This document shows, piece by piece, positions 1 through 12,503 of a stretch of DNA of 64,000 nucleotides. The translations under genes were made by a program, and so were the position numbers. The stretch is taken from positions 37,115,007-37,179,006 of the forward strand of contig CM067086.1 of assembly GCA_034008185.1 (NCBI GenBank), in the 5' to 3' direction. Source of the stretch: Gorsachius magnificus. Taxonomy: Eukaryota; Chordata; Aves; Pelecaniformes; Ardeidae. The notes below the pieces were generated by a model. It had not been told where the DNA came from. It saw only the letters and a list, made by a program, of their open reading frames with translations, and ran no database searches. The number at the start of each line of letters is the position of its first letter. Position 1 is the stretch's first letter.

Positions 1-2263
1 AGAGGGTTATCTTAAGGAGCAGTAACTTGGGAAATTGATAATAACTCCGAGGTAATTTACAGCTAACTTTTACATTCATTAATATAACATTACTGACTAA
101 TAATTGCAGTGCATGTAATATACTAATTAAATTGAAAACATGAGCACTAATTTTGCTGAACTCTGAGAGGGTCAGGTAAAGACATTAAAATTTGAATTTA
201 AAGAAAACCTCTGTACTACTACTACTGCAATGAATATTTTACTTACTAGTAGAATACTTCTACTAGTATTGTATGCCACAATGCATATGTAGACATTTCC
301 TCAAATTACCATCACTATCCTTAATTGAATTTCAGTCACTGAAATTAAAAAAAAGCAAAATTGAAATCACAGTGTGCTAGCATAAATTACTCTTACATTT
401 CTGTTTGTATTTTACTTCAGCTGTGAACCAGTATGACAGTACTGTACATGGGTATTACAGAGCCACCTTAACAACAACGTAACAGTAAGTGTACTCATGG
501 CACTGATGTTTTGGAGCTTTCACAAAAACATTTAATATTTTATACTATTTTCTGAAAGAAAATACAGCTAAAAGTAATTTATGGTACACAGAAAGCAGCA
601 ATTTTGAATTGTTTATTCATTAAATGTTTAAAAATATATATAATTTTAAAACTATGAAGCTCTAAAATTGTACATTTTATTATCGATTTGCTGTTCTAAC
701 GCAATTGTTCATGAATGTTATTCTTCATGAATACTATGAACAGGAATAAATGGTTATAAGATGTGTAATAATGATGTAATTTCACTTACAGTTAAGACAT
801 AGCTAATAATTAGCTAATAATTATATTATGTACACAAAAAGCTGTGTACTGCTGCCAAAAAAATTGTGTTATTTAGATGCTTTTTATATGTTGCTTGTTA
901 TACTTGCCTTTTAAGTGAGTGACTTTAGTAGTTTTGAAGGGGAAAAATAAGTTTTAAAGTCATATGGAAAATAAAAGGTTGTTAGCATCTGTATACATCT
1001 GTTTAACATCTGTGTTTATGTATACATTACTTATTTTGTGATGTAATACTTTGTGACAGAGTATAGTGTACTGAGTATAAATGCTTTCTTTATTATCCAA
1101 ATATTTCAGAGGAGCAATTTATTTTTACTTTAGACGAACCTGTTGCACTAGCAACACTAGTAGAGTTTTGCATAGTTTAAATAAACTCTTAAATTAACAG
1201 TACATGACGATTTCTTTAGTAATACCAAAAAAAAACCCCACCCAAGGAAAAAACCCCACCCTTCCATTTTAACTTTCCTTGAACATTTTTCTGTTCTATG
1301 TTACTTTTTATATGGTACAGCACCTAACATCTTTCCTCCAGAATTTCCCCAGTTTGCTTCCTTGGCTTTTGAGTTCGGTGCAGATCCCTGATATTTAGCC
1401 TGCAGATGTCAGCCTGCTCTACCCATGCTGAGACTGCAGTTTTGTGAACATGCTTTTTGTGGTACATGATCAGATTATTCCACATTAAAGGGTGTAGTGT
1501 AGTACCTAAGACCTGTCACCACTGATTCTGGAATTGATTCTCTGCTAACCACAATCAGCTCTGAATGAAACAAATTCCTATTTGTTTGCAAAATGTCCAA
1601 TAACTTTTTCAATACCAAACAGTGAATCCAGTGAAGAACTAGTTTTCAGTTAGTGCTCTTTGCACGCTTCAGGTGCTGAGCTGACTGCTCTGTGCAGCAA
1701 GGCTTTATGTAAACTTTGTCCAGTTTAGGAATTTATGAAGGTTGTTAGGCCATAGTTTTTCTTCTGTTCCACCTCATACTCCATCCTTCTTCCCTTCAAA
1801 TCATCTTATTTCTTGATGTTGCACCATTCCAACCTTGATTTGTTGAACCGTACAGAATAGGGGGATTGAATTTATTCCATTTCATGGTATGTAAGTATAT
1901 TAGCTAGTTTTCCCATTTCAAAGCATTTATTAAGTATATTGATGTTTCTCCTTGTGGAAGCTGCTTTCTGGACAGTGATGGAAGTTTACATTTGCTCTTT
2001 ACCATCAGAATAACTAAATGAAAAGTGATGGTGGTGAATAGCTATTCACATTTGACTCTGTCAAAAGTCTTTAAATATGCATGCTAGCCACGTTTAGCAT
2101 GATGTACTGCCACTTCAAAAGATGATTAAAACTTCTGTATTATCAAAGGAAATAAACTAGAATAAGTGCAGAACATCTTGTATGTGGTTATTTAAATCAG
2201 ATTTAATGTAGCTTGTTAGCAAGCAGCCAATGACAGTCTTCTGTTCTATTACCAACTTCAAGA

Positions 2264-2370
2264 TACATTGTATACATATGTACATACATACATGTGTGTA
2301 TATCTATACATGCACATATATATTTATGTGTTCGTGTGTGTGTATATATGTGCATTCATACACATGTGCA
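2264..2370. repeat. TG/TA/CA-rich imperfect simple repeat
   Basis: This is an interrupted run of tacata, tgtgta and tatata units, about 105 bases long. It is a degenerate purine-pyrimidine alternating microsatellite inside a DPH6 intron. Confidence 0.85.
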
Positions 2371-2632
2371 TCCACCCTCTAACTGTGTTTTAGGTATGTA
2401 TAATTGGAAAAAAAAAAGCCCAAACCTCAACAAAACCTATGAGTAATCTAATTCATATTTAAATTTAAAGTTTGGGCCATTGTTCCAACAATTGTTTAAT
2501 AGAAGTTCTGTGACCTTAAAGATTATAATGGCTTTTTAAATTCCTTTACCATAGGATGATTCTGAAAGTTTCTAGGATTCAGAAATAGAATTTTTAAAAT
2601 CCTGAACAAATAGGTCTGCAAAGCAATTCATT

Positions 2633-2680
2633 TTTGTGTGTGTATATATATACACACACACACAAATATATATATTTTAT
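2633..2680. repeat. (TG)n(TA)n(CA)n palindromic microsatellite
   Basis: A TG run is followed by a TA run and then a CA run, so the first ~33 bases are almost their own reverse complement. A second TA run follows. Such alternating tracts can extrude as a hairpin or cruciform and are prone to length change. Confidence 0.85.
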
Positions 2681-2929
2681 TATGGGGATCATATTTTTTT
2701 TTTAACTTTGTGATATAGTTACTGTCTCTATCTCTGATACAACTATTTATTTCCCATTCTTAGTGAAAGAAGAGTATATATAATGGAAACTGTCATGGTA
2801 ACAACAGATTTGCAGTGCACTATGATAAATATGATGATGATAACAGTAAACACGCTGTTTGTTTTGGTGAGGAAACAGAAGTGATTGTGTTATGAAACAG
2901 GTTGCCCAGCGAAGTTTTGGATGGCCCAT

Positions 2930-3024
2930 TGGCGCCTTCTGCATGATTTACGTAAAGTCAATGACCAGATGCAATCTATGGGAACCCTGCAACCAGGGAT
3001 GCCTTCGCCTGCTATGCTACCAGA
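2930..3024 (+). pseudogene. Endogenous retrovirus pol (reverse transcriptase) remnant
   Basis: A short open stretch in the frame of position 2885 reads [11 protein letters not shown] and continues with a QPG.PSP motif. This is the conserved N-terminal part of reverse transcriptase in alpha/beta-like retroviruses. Only about 30 residues are present. Upstream the frame is not recognisably retroviral. Downstream, at about 3025, the sequence changes abruptly into an LTR-like segment, so nearly all of pol and env are missing. The piece is a non-functional scar. CpG dinucleotides are frequent here and rare in the surrounding intron, which suggests a fairly recent insertion. The exact viral genus is not resolved. 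Confidence 0.65.
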
Positions 3025-3270
3025 TGTCGTCGGAAGGGGAAGCCAGCCCGGATTAAACGATGGATCTCAATATGAGTATGGTCGTTCTCCTCTATTGCGC
3101 AGCTAACAAAAGCATATATAGGCCGTAAACCATAACATACACACATGTCACACTGTGATTGGTAGAACACCGTTATACACATGCCTACATCGCTACTGTG
3201 ACTGGGAGGGGCTTCACCTTCTCTTCCGGTCATAGGTCCGCCCACATCCGCTTAAGAGCAGGGGTTGTTG
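3025..3270 (+). mobile_element. Probable partial ERV LTR (U3-like) fragment
   Basis: Directly after the pol remnant the sequence starts with TGTCGTCGG. It continues for about 245 bases of GC- and CpG-richer DNA with a CCAAT-type box (tgtgattgg near 3156) and a GC-rich stretch near 3200-3245. A TG start, promoter-like boxes and position after pol fit the U3 part of a 3' LTR. No matching second LTR, polypurine tract or clear CA end was found. The right border near 3270 is approximate, as a CR1 tail follows shortly after. Confidence 0.4.
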
Positions 3271-3319
3271 AATGGGACTAAATCATGCCCATTCTCACTC
3301 AGCCACTCCTCTACAGCCC

Positions 3320-3451
3320 ATCACTGGAAGTGTTCAAGGTCAGGTTGGATGGGGCTTTGAGCAATCTGATCCAGTGGAAAGTATCCCTGCCCATGATGGG
3401 ATTGGACTAGATGATCTTTCAGTTCCCTTCCAACTCAAACCATTCTGTGAT
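3320..3451 (+). mobile_element. CR1 non-LTR retrotransposon 3' end, plus strand
   Basis: The segment has the typical CR1 3' tail: a gtgttcaaggtcaggttgga start, a middle part like ccctgcccatg...ggactagatgatct, and an end like cccttccaactcaaaccatt ctgtga. CR1 is the dominant avian LINE and is usually 5'-truncated, as here. An apparent 112-residue ORF over this segment is a chance reading of the repeat. Confidence 0.9.
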
Positions 3452-4483
3452 AAACAAATATGGGAAATTGTGTATGATATGTGTATTTATGTAGCTATGG
3501 TGATTAATCTGCTTGTAAGACAGCAGTTGTACAGCCTTTCATTTGTATTGGATACTTCAAAAACATTACTTACTGAACTTAGTCAATGGGATAGTTTGCC
3601 TCTGACTTAGAACTGAACAATGAAAGTTGTTATTATTAAATGGTCTTTAGTGTCTGGTTTTCTGGAATATCTGAGCACTCATTTTTTTAGTCCAGAAATA
3701 GATAGAAAAAACTGTGATAGAACACCGGGTGAGAACTTTCCTCAAGCGTTTGGAAAACATATACTGAATATAATTTCCTAAATATCGTTCTCTATCCAGC
3801 TACTATGGCTGAACACTTTTAAATTTATATATAACTTCTTTTTGGCAGATATAGTCAGGAAAAGCCCTGAATATTTCAAGTGCACCTGTTGGCCAAAAAA
3901 ACCCATAAATCTCCTGTTGTATATAAAAATGGGTGGCAATACAATTTGATGCTGGAAAAGTTTGTAAACTTAACTGTTCACAATTATAGTGAGAATAGAA
4001 ATTCAGAATAACTTAAAATTGTGTTATATTCATTTTCCTTCACAGCATAATGATACTACACACAATAGACAGATGCATAAAAATAAAACGGTACTGTTAA
4101 GTATTGACAATGTTGGGAATCTGTGCTTAATTGCTGAGCTCCAAGCTCTTCTGCTTTTAGAAATTATTGCTGCTGCTAATACTCAATAAAAGCTTAAAAA
4201 TGTGTGCATTAAATCAGTATTTTTAAATTGATACTTTTGACACCAAGTCCTTAAACAAAAGTAATTTCAAAGTGTGGTCACCTCTGTTTATTATTTGTGA
4301 GACTATAAGATCTCAGAGTTTAGTTCCATGGTAGTGACTGTTGTTTGCCAAAGGGTAAAATTCAGAGCTCTAAGGTAGGAAATCCAGGGCCACTGCAGGC
4401 ATTATTTGCATTGCTGCATTATGCTTCCAAAAGTTCAGCTCTGTCTCAGTCTTTGAATTTGTGGCAGGGAAGAGTCCCTATTT

Positions 4484-4503
4484 AAAAAAAAAAAAAAAAA
4501 AAA
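4484..4503. repeat. Poly(A) tract, 20 bases
   Basis: A homopolymer of 20 A on the plus strand inside a DPH6 intron. No adjacent retrogene or SINE body could be recognised. Confidence 0.9.
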
Positions 4504-7500
4504 GTAGTTGGTTTTAATTATTTATTGTCACCAGAACCATTTTTTTTCTTAAAGATCTATTAAACAAAGATACTGTACATTATTGTAAATTACTTAAACA
4601 TACCCTCTCTATACTTCTGCATGAATAGTACATCCAATAGATTATTTTCTACCAGTTCTTTCTGAAACACCTCACTATTAGAATCATTAGTGCATTTTTA
4701 TGGCTGATCTTGTGGATGGACCTGCTATCAGAAAGGACTGTAATATTAAAGTTAAGCGATGTGATTTGATTCCTTTGACTCTTGTTACTCTTCCAGTAGG
4801 TGGTTGTACTAATTGCAGCTGTGATGGCAGTCTGAGAATTGACATTTGCATGGGTCAGAAAAGAGTGCTTATCTTTGCATTGCAATTAAGTGAGGATAGT
4901 AAGAAAATTCAAAATTATTTTCTGGATGTTAACGGTTAAGGACTGTGCTTTGAAAGAATGTATATTCTGTATCTGACAACTATAAAAAGAGAAGTGTCAA
5001 GTAAACATAGAGATGGATGTCTATAAGATGAAATATGAAAAATACACATGTAGATAAATATAGTTAAAATTATTTACTGTGTGACCATAAAAGATCTTTT
5101 TTACCTGGCAAAGTCCTGTAAATTGGAGCGTGCAGAACTTAGTAGTGAAGTCTTACTGAAATCAGAAGGAATGGTCAAAGTCTTACCATTAAGCATGTCT
5201 GGACATCAATGTATCGTGATGGACTCGGCCAGAAAGGTCAACTGTACTGTTACTGTATGTGTATAAAGTCTTAAAAAATGTAGTGTTTGGTGGTTAGCAT
5301 TTTATCAGTTACTGATTTTCTATTGCACATGCTACTTCATAAGGACAAATTGGTTTATGTCTTAATGGAATCTGAAAAAAGTAAAGGTTGGATTAGGGTC
5401 AACCCTGTCTAGTGGAATGTAACACTAATGTATTGACCTGCTGTTACTTTAATGAAAGCAAAACAATTCTGGTAATCTCAATAAGTAGGAAATCTGAATA
5501 ATTCTTTGGTTTGCCTTTTTCCTAGATTTTGCTTGGTTTTATTGTGATCGTTGAACCTAGTGTGTTCCATGAAGTGATAAATACTTACTGGTTGAACAGA
5601 TTTCTGGTGTAGCTGTAATGCCAGTAGGAGCTGCCACACTGGTGGCTAGCTGCAGAAACCCCGCATATAGCCCGCAGTTCTTGATACAGTAGATGCGGTG
5701 TATTGCTTGTACTGTTATGCTACCTTGCATGGAGAAGTAGTAAAGCAAAAACATTTGAACATTCAGTATCTCTAACACTGGGAGGCCATGGAGGTGATTG
5801 TAGAAGTTCTTTGTGGTTTTGTATTTGGTTTTGTTGTTGTTCCCTGGATCATAGGCTAAATCTGCTTTATTCTTCCCTTGCTATCGGTCCAGTCTGCTTT
5901 ATGAGCACATAAATGCAGATGACTTCTGCAGCATTTCTCCGGTTTTGTCTTTCCCCATTCCTTTCTGTAGTTGAATACTTCTCTCCCTATAAAGGTGTTC
6001 AGTTTTATTACCATATATTGTCCTAGTCTCTGATAGTCTGGATGTCCTTCACAGCAGGAGTTCCAAGTTTGTTTGCAGTAGTGAGAAGCCTCAGCTGTTC
6101 CAATTCTGTGATTCCATTACAAATATATTATAGTGTGTTGAGCAGAGAGGGATACAGGCTGCTTCATTCCTTCACACAGAAAGATGCGTGGTGGCTTGGA
6201 AACGTGGACAGTCAATATTTAATGTATTAATTTTTTAATAATATTGGTTGATGATATCAGATCCTGTGCATGGACCATTTAATAATTATTACCTTTGAGG
6301 ATAAGTTGCCTGTGTGTAATTGTTCACGTGAGCAGTAATACGCGTAATGTTTCTGGATGTGTTGGATGATGTCTGAACATTGTGATGGACCACATCTTGA
6401 AGGAATTGTTAGTGTTATTCTTTCTATATAAAAATACAAACAAACAGTACTTAGCTGTTGTGTTTTCCAAGACTGTTACGTGACTTAACTTTATAATCTT
6501 TCTAAAAAGAACTTTGAAGAATGCAACTTTGCTGTAATTGTAGCAGTACAGGTATACTGCATATCAAAATTGGATGAAACAAAGGAGTATGGGGAAAACA
6601 TTTTAGATGTACTTGAAGATCCAAGACAGCTTCTTGAATCATTTTATCAAATTTACTTAAAGACAACACTACTTACATAACTGTGTTAACTTTTTAAGAA
6701 ACGTAATTCTGGATGGGTGAGTTGAGTAAATTGAAATGTCTGTGATTTGTCTTTATTCTGAAAAGAGCTTTGAAACATTGTTGCATAGAAAACTCAAAAG
6801 AGAAGCAGAAGTAATATTGGCTGGATAATGGTAATAATAATGACAATACCAGCAGTGGATAATGAACAAGTGACAGATAAGCGAAAATTAATTTTTATCA
6901 GTACTGTAACTTCTGGATATGTGAGAAGCATCAACCTGAATCCTGTATGATTTGGCATTGTTTACTAAATGATATATCCATTACTGACATTTAGAAGTAC
7001 ATAAATTGAACAGTGATATAATTTTCCAATTACTATAGCTTGGAATTTTGATAAACACAGTGACAAATCAGAAGAATAGGTGGTTATAAATAACTTAGGA
7101 ATTTGGTTGGGCAAACATGAGGTGAGAATAAGATAACAGATTGAGGAAAGAATATCCCAGACAGACATAAACCAGGAAATTTTTCCCTACAATATAATTA
7201 TGAATAAAGCACCTTCCACGTTGTTTTACTGATAAAAACTGAAAATGAATTTTAAATTCAGTACTGCGGCAAGCAAAGACTGATTTGATTTTAAAATTAA
7301 TATCTGAATATATAATTGAAAATTTTGTGGTAAAATCTTGCTGCAGACTTCACAGGATTCCTGTCTTAACTGAGCAGGTCCAGAAGGCAAGTCATGCTGT
7401 GTCGTTATGATCAGTCTTGGTTAAAAGAAGAAAACAATTTTAACTAAATTCTAGCTGGATCAAATTTTAGGAAAAGAAAGTAAATTCAGCATGTTGATTG

Positions 7501-8178
7501 GGACTCAAGCAACTTAAAAATGCGTGAGCTCATGAAATATTGTAAATATGTGCATTTTCAAATGTTACATTCTCAGTGTGTTTACAAGAAAAAATAATGT
7601 ACTGTTGGCTTAGATAATTGAAATGAAACAGGGAAAATTTGTCTTGGAAAACCTTTTTGTATAGCAGAATTTTTAAAAGGTGACATTGAGTAAGTTGCCT
7701 GCGAGTTTTCTTGTTCTGGTATTAGGATAAAAAGAGTAATGTCACACTATCTTGTGCTGCATATCGTGACAAGTGCTAAGAGCTTTAAATAATTGTCATG
7801 ATTGTATGTTGCTGATGCTTGTTTGTAGGTGGAATAACTAAGACCTCAGTTATAATGAAGAGCTGGAAGTAATTTTCAGGATGTCAGGAAAACTTTAGGA
7901 TAAGCTGCTAAATCTGGTACTTTTCAGGTACCCTGGTTATATTTTTTCTGTAGAATGGTACTTGAGTAGAGTAGATTACTGTGGTAGAGTAATAACCACA
8001 TAATAGGTAGCTGTGCTGCTCTCTTCTGTGCAAGATCTGCATTCCGGACCATTCAGTTCCATATACTGGGCACAAGGAAAAAGATTTAATCTTGGTTGAT
8101 CCTGCTAGTAGAGGTACTGAATGTCTATTGCTTAGGCCAGTGTATACTGCTACATTAATATTCTATATCTTTTTTCAG

Positions 8179-8252
8179 GACAAAGAAAGAGTGGAGGGTG
8201 TATCTGTGGGAGCCATTCTTTCTGACTACCAGAGAGTTCGAGTTGAAGATGT
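8179..8252 (+). CDS. DPH6: DPH6 exon (human residues ~105-129)
   Basis: This exon encodes part of the ATP-pyrophosphatase (PP-loop/HUP) domain of diphthine--ammonia ligase, which uses ATP and ammonium to amidate diphthine on the eEF2 histidine in the cytosol. It follows an acceptor of the form tttttcag and reads DKERVEGVSVGAILSDYQ and on to RVEDV, closely matching the recalled human segment E-K-E-E-V-E-G-I-S-V-G-A-I-L-S-D-Y-Q. It ends with the first two bases of a Val codon before the donor GTAAGA. Length is 74 bp; it appears to start in phase 0 and ends in phase 2, matching the next exon. The GAILSDYQ core is one of the most conserved parts of the family. A 133-residue ORF over this region is a wrong-frame reading. 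Confidence 0.95.
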
Positions 8253-10370
8253 GTAAGAAAATATTAATTTTTACTAATATACACATTGTGGAAATTGTTT
8301 TACTTGTTTGTTTTCTAACTCAAATTCTGGAGCAGAGACAGTTGCTTTATTTCTCATGTTTTGTGATGCCCAATTCACTCAATTTCTTAATACGTTTTTC
8401 TGTTTTTTCACTTCCCACCCACTACCACCCCTGGAACCATGTGTTTATTAGTAAAAATCCAGCAGAAACTATACTGTATTTTTGGTTTGCGCTTCAGGTC
8501 TCTCATGGATCTGTTGAAAATACTCAGAGTTTTGATATGAAAAAAGTTGAGTACGTTCAGGTCTTTGATTTCAACAGAAAGCTCACTCAATTGCAGTGAC
8601 TATGATGATGTGGTCAAGTATCTTTATTTTTCAACAGTTTTAACACAGAGGAACATCCTATGACTTGTTATCAGGAATTAAATGCAAGAGAATCCTTATG
8701 TGCGTATCTTCCCTTACTTCTTAAAATCTAAAATCTGTTATTAATCAGGAGCTTTCATGTGTCATTTCCACTGTGCACATTCTAAGTCTAGCTAGTTTGT
8801 GATACTTTTAAGAGTCTTAATTAAAAAAAAAGATTGCGTAATTGGAATTGTGTGTGTTACATAGGCCAAGAGTTGGGGTCTGGAAAAGAAATTTCACTAT
8901 ATGTGTCTGATGAAATGCAAAACCACCTTTGTTAAAAATTAATTATAATTTAATGAGTTCATTAGATATTTGTTGATGATAAAAACAAATATCTGGAATC
9001 ATTTAACTGTAAGAATAGTGAAGTTAATGCTGTGCCAGTTTGACTCACATCAGCAAGTTACACAGCATGGGTGTTTTCTTTACACTTTACATAGGTGAAT
9101 TGCAGTCAGAAATAGCGCTTTTTTTTTTTTTTTTTTTCCCTTACACTTAAAACATTGTAATGACTGCCTGATCATGTTACTAGTTATTTTAGAAAAGATT
9201 CTTTTGTTGATAATGGGTTTCAGATCTTTTACCACAGCTAAAGATTGACAGGACATCACACTATTTCAGACAGACCTGATTAATTCAAAGGTCTCTCGGT
9301 GGTAAAAAATTTTTACATTGATCTGTAGATTTACCCCTTGCAATAAAGTTGTTTCACGTAAACTATCCCAGTTACTTGGATTCAGCTAATTTGTTAGCTA
9401 AATTTAGACACCTAAATGAACTATTTCACATTCAGAATTGCTAAATATTTGTGTTATTTTCACAACTTAGTGCTCTGTTAAAATATGTGAAAGCAATAAC
9501 AAACCCAATCAGATTGTATAGGTGCTAACTATGGATTTACATGTCAACATTAAACATCCATTTAACTATTAAGTCTTGACACTAATAGTAGTGGGTCTGT
9601 CTAACATATGGGAGAAAGCCCATATATGTTAGAAAGCCCACATATTAGATAAAAATTACATTTGTCAGTTATCATTGTTTGAGTACTCCGAGCTAGTCCT
9701 GTAGTTAAATGTGTTTAAGTTTTTCAGGAGCTAGGCATTACACATTTATCACTAACTGATGGTACTTGACAATTTGCAGAAGGGTTACCTATCAATAGTG
9801 TAAATTAATGATTCTCTAGTTTGATAAACAATCAAATGCTGTTTATAAAATCCTGTCTAAATATGATATGTATCAAAACAAATAATTAAATTTACGTTAA
9901 CAAGTTCTTACTTTGTATCACAAGCTGTATACATTTTCCTGAATGATTTTTTTTTTCCTTGGATGATGATCCAAATCACAGGTTGTTTGAGTGTAACAAA
10001 TTCAGCATATTGTACTAGTGACATGTGCCACATTTATCACAAAGCGGTAACTCTTGCCTGAGCTGTGTTCATAAAAAGTGGTCACTTCTAAGGTATTAAT
10101 TGGTTTGCATCCCTACAGGTTTAGGAATGCATATTCTCATGGGTTTACTTGTGTTCCTATGCAAATCTGTTTACATCAGTGAGTTACATTTTTACATAGA
10201 TGAAGAAGTTTATTTCATATTTTTATTATTAGACTTAATGTACATACTGGACTCTAGGAAGAGTAAAATATTGAAATTGTAGAAGAAAAATTATTTAAAG
10301 GTTTTTACATTAATCATGCTGTGTAAAAGCATAATGCTTGGCTTTATCCAATTTTTTGTTTGTTTTTAAG
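8253..10370 (+). other. DPH6: DPH6 intron
   Basis: A GT-AG intron of about 2.1 kb. It contains a T tract at 9119-9137 and a short imperfect inverted repeat near 9601-9633 (ctaacatatggg / cccatatatgttag). No gene or recognisable mobile element was seen. Confidence 0.85.
9119..9137. repeat. Poly(T) tract, 19 bases
   Basis: A 19-base T homopolymer in a DPH6 intron. It is not at a splice acceptor, and no repeat body was recognised next to it. Confidence 0.9.
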
Positions 10371-10489
10371 ATGCAGAAGGCTTAATCTTCAGCCTTTAGC
10401 TTACCTTTGGCGCCGGAACCAGGAAATACTGCTTAAAGAAATGATATCATCTAACATTCAAGCCATAATCATAAAAGTTGCAGCTTTTG
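10371..10489 (+). CDS. DPH6: DPH6 exon (human residues ~129-169)
   Basis: The exon follows the acceptor tttttaag and its first base completes a Val codon. It reads CRRLNLQPLAYLW, then the segment RNQEILLKEMISSNIQA and IIIKVAAFG. This matches the central part of human DPH6 with only scattered conservative changes. The RLNLQPLAYLW stretch forms part of the conserved ATP-PPase fold. Length is 119 bp, and the donor is GTACGT after the first base of a Gly codon, which the next exon completes. The strong match and the phase fit make the call secure. Confidence 0.96.
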
Positions 10490-12048
10490 GTACGTATTCA
10501 GACTCTGAGCACTATTGTCTACTGAAACATCCCATGGACAAATTCACGACATAACAGAAAAAACCAAAAATTTTGTTCTATATTTAGGATAAGAAATGTT
10601 TATATGAAGAAAATTTTTAACAATTACATGGCTGAATAAAAGTCATGATGTACCTGTACACAATTCAGAGGAGACATGGAAAAGCTGGAAATTAATTCTT
10701 CCTAGCATAATGATTAAATTCCTTTTGTAATTTTTTTGTTCTAGTTCGGTTTTTGATTTGTAGTAAAGATGCATGCATGATTCAGTGGTTCACAGTATTG
10801 TCATTTATAGATGATGCAGACTGTTGGCTAGACAATATTATAAAGCAACTGTGAAAGTTTTAATAGAAATACAATAAATTAACATCAAACAAGATGTAAT
10901 TATTTCAGTCCAAAAGATTTTGTGTTACAACAGTCTTTGAGTTGGTAAAGCATATAGCAAACAAAAATAGTTCATCATTGCCTTAAAAAAAAAAAAGGTA
11001 TTTACAATGTAGTTGTTTATTTTATCAGGAAATCAACATGTCTTTTCATTGTCAAATACATAAAATGAGGTTTGTATACTGAAGCAAATCAGTATGAAAG
11101 ATCACCTGTTTGTTTATTGTTTGAATGTAAAGAGGTCAAATGAAGTTTTATAGGAAGGCTTATTGAATGATGTGCTCTATAACCCTAAGAAGCACATGAG
11201 AAACATATTCATGGCACAGTATGTTCATTTCAGGCCTCTATGCAATTTTTCATTTAAGAGTATCAAATAAGGTCTTAAGCATGAAAGTGTGACCAAAGGA
11301 CCTTTTCTTTTTGAGTTGACTGTAGATTTGTGGTCCATTGTACCAAAGAATGGCTAGTACAATACAAAAGCACAATACAATACATCAGTGGTGCCTGTGG
11401 TTAAAGATGCATGTTTAAAAAATAGTGCTGTATAATCTTGCATTAGAAGTCCAATGGCTGGTTTATCTGGGCAACGTTCACATCAAATTCCTAATGTCTG
11501 TCGTCTTTAAAGAATGTTTTATAACAGAGTAATTTCTCCTTAAATATTAGCCAAGAATTGAATTGTAATCTTTTTAGACTGGATGAATTCCATGACTTTT
11601 TTAATTAATTCTTTTTGTATTTATTTGTTCCTTTTTAGCGGATATATTTTGTAACTAGTTTTTACATTATCACTATGATGGTCTTTATTGTTCTCTAGGA
11701 TCTGCTAGGGCTGCTAGTGGGATTAGAATGATTAGAAATGCCACATTCCCTGATTCACTTATAGGAAACAAGCAATGTACTTTAGTGTTTTCCTGAATTT
11801 TGGAAGGCCAGTACAAATACATAGGAGTTGAATGCTGTGTTTTCTACTATAAAACACTTCTTTTTTGAATTGGGAAAAAAAAAAACAAACCACAACCTTT
11901 TTTAAAGGAATTGTTTTCAGGGCGTATGAAGTACATTTTTATATTTATGCTATTGTTCCATAAAATAGAATGTGTTCATTGCTTATGCTGACATGAAGAA
12001 AAATGTATTAAACACCAGCCAGGCAGGTTGGCAGCAAAGTCTTGTAGC

Positions 12049-12067
12049 TTTTTTTTTTTTTTTTTTT
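12049..12067. repeat. Poly(T) tract, 19 bases
   Basis: A 19-base T homopolymer in a DPH6 intron. It produces a run of Phe codons in a spurious ORF. Confidence 0.9.
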
Positions 12068-12176
12068 AATTGGTTGGAAACAGAAGTGCTGAGGTACCAA
12101 CAGGCTGACTCCTGTTCTTACCTCTGCCGTCAGAGTGGTTCCAAAGAATGTTTATCAATATGGTGATAGGCTCTTT

Positions 12177-12204
12177 ATATATATAAATATAAATATATAT
12201 ATAT
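12177..12204. repeat. TA-rich simple repeat
   Basis: An imperfect run of tatata/aatata units inside the large DPH6 intron. Confidence 0.8.
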
Positions 12205-12490
12205 AAAAGAATATGTAACATGCTTTTTCACATCAGAATTATTTTTTTAAAGAAAATATATGATTTAAATAATAGATAAAAGTATTTCAGAAGTAGACAT
12301 CATTGATGACCTGTCTTATGCCTGAAGCAAGATAAGCTTGTCTTTTTTTATTCTACAGTCTTAAAAAAAACCTTAAAATGCACTAGTTAGTGCACAAAGA
12401 GTGCTTTGTGGGCTATTCATTGAAGGAGCAAATACCATAAATACTTGTAGATAGCAATTAGATAGAAAAACACTCTGAGGTTTTCCTCCG

Positions 12491-12503
12491 CCCCCCCCCC
12501 CCC
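12491..12503. repeat. Poly(C) tract, 13 bases
   Basis: A run of 13 C followed by a T-rich stretch. Such tracts are error-prone in sequencing, so its exact length is uncertain. Confidence 0.85.

Larger units (their letters stand above)
1..8178 (+). other. DPH6: DPH6 intron upstream of first visible exon (5' part outside window)
   Basis: This AT-rich intronic stretch precedes the first recognisable DPH6 exon. No exon encoding the N-terminal PP-loop or the region before human residue 105 is seen, so those exons should lie upstream of the window. It contains TG/TA simple repeats (2264-2370, 2633-2680), an endogenous retrovirus scar with a CR1 tail (2930-3451), and a 20-base A tract at 4484-4503. 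A minus-strand exon-like segment ending near 5589 is discussed in the findings. Nothing else interpretable was seen. Confidence 0.7.

Noticed and set aside
3272..3610. 112-residue ORF
   Set aside because: The recognisable part is a reading of the CR1 3' tail (3320-3451), and the remainder is intron.
8198..8599. 133-residue ORF starting within the first visible DPH6 exon
   Set aside because: It reads the exon in the wrong frame and then runs into the intron. The DPH6 frame is the one giving GAILSDYQ.
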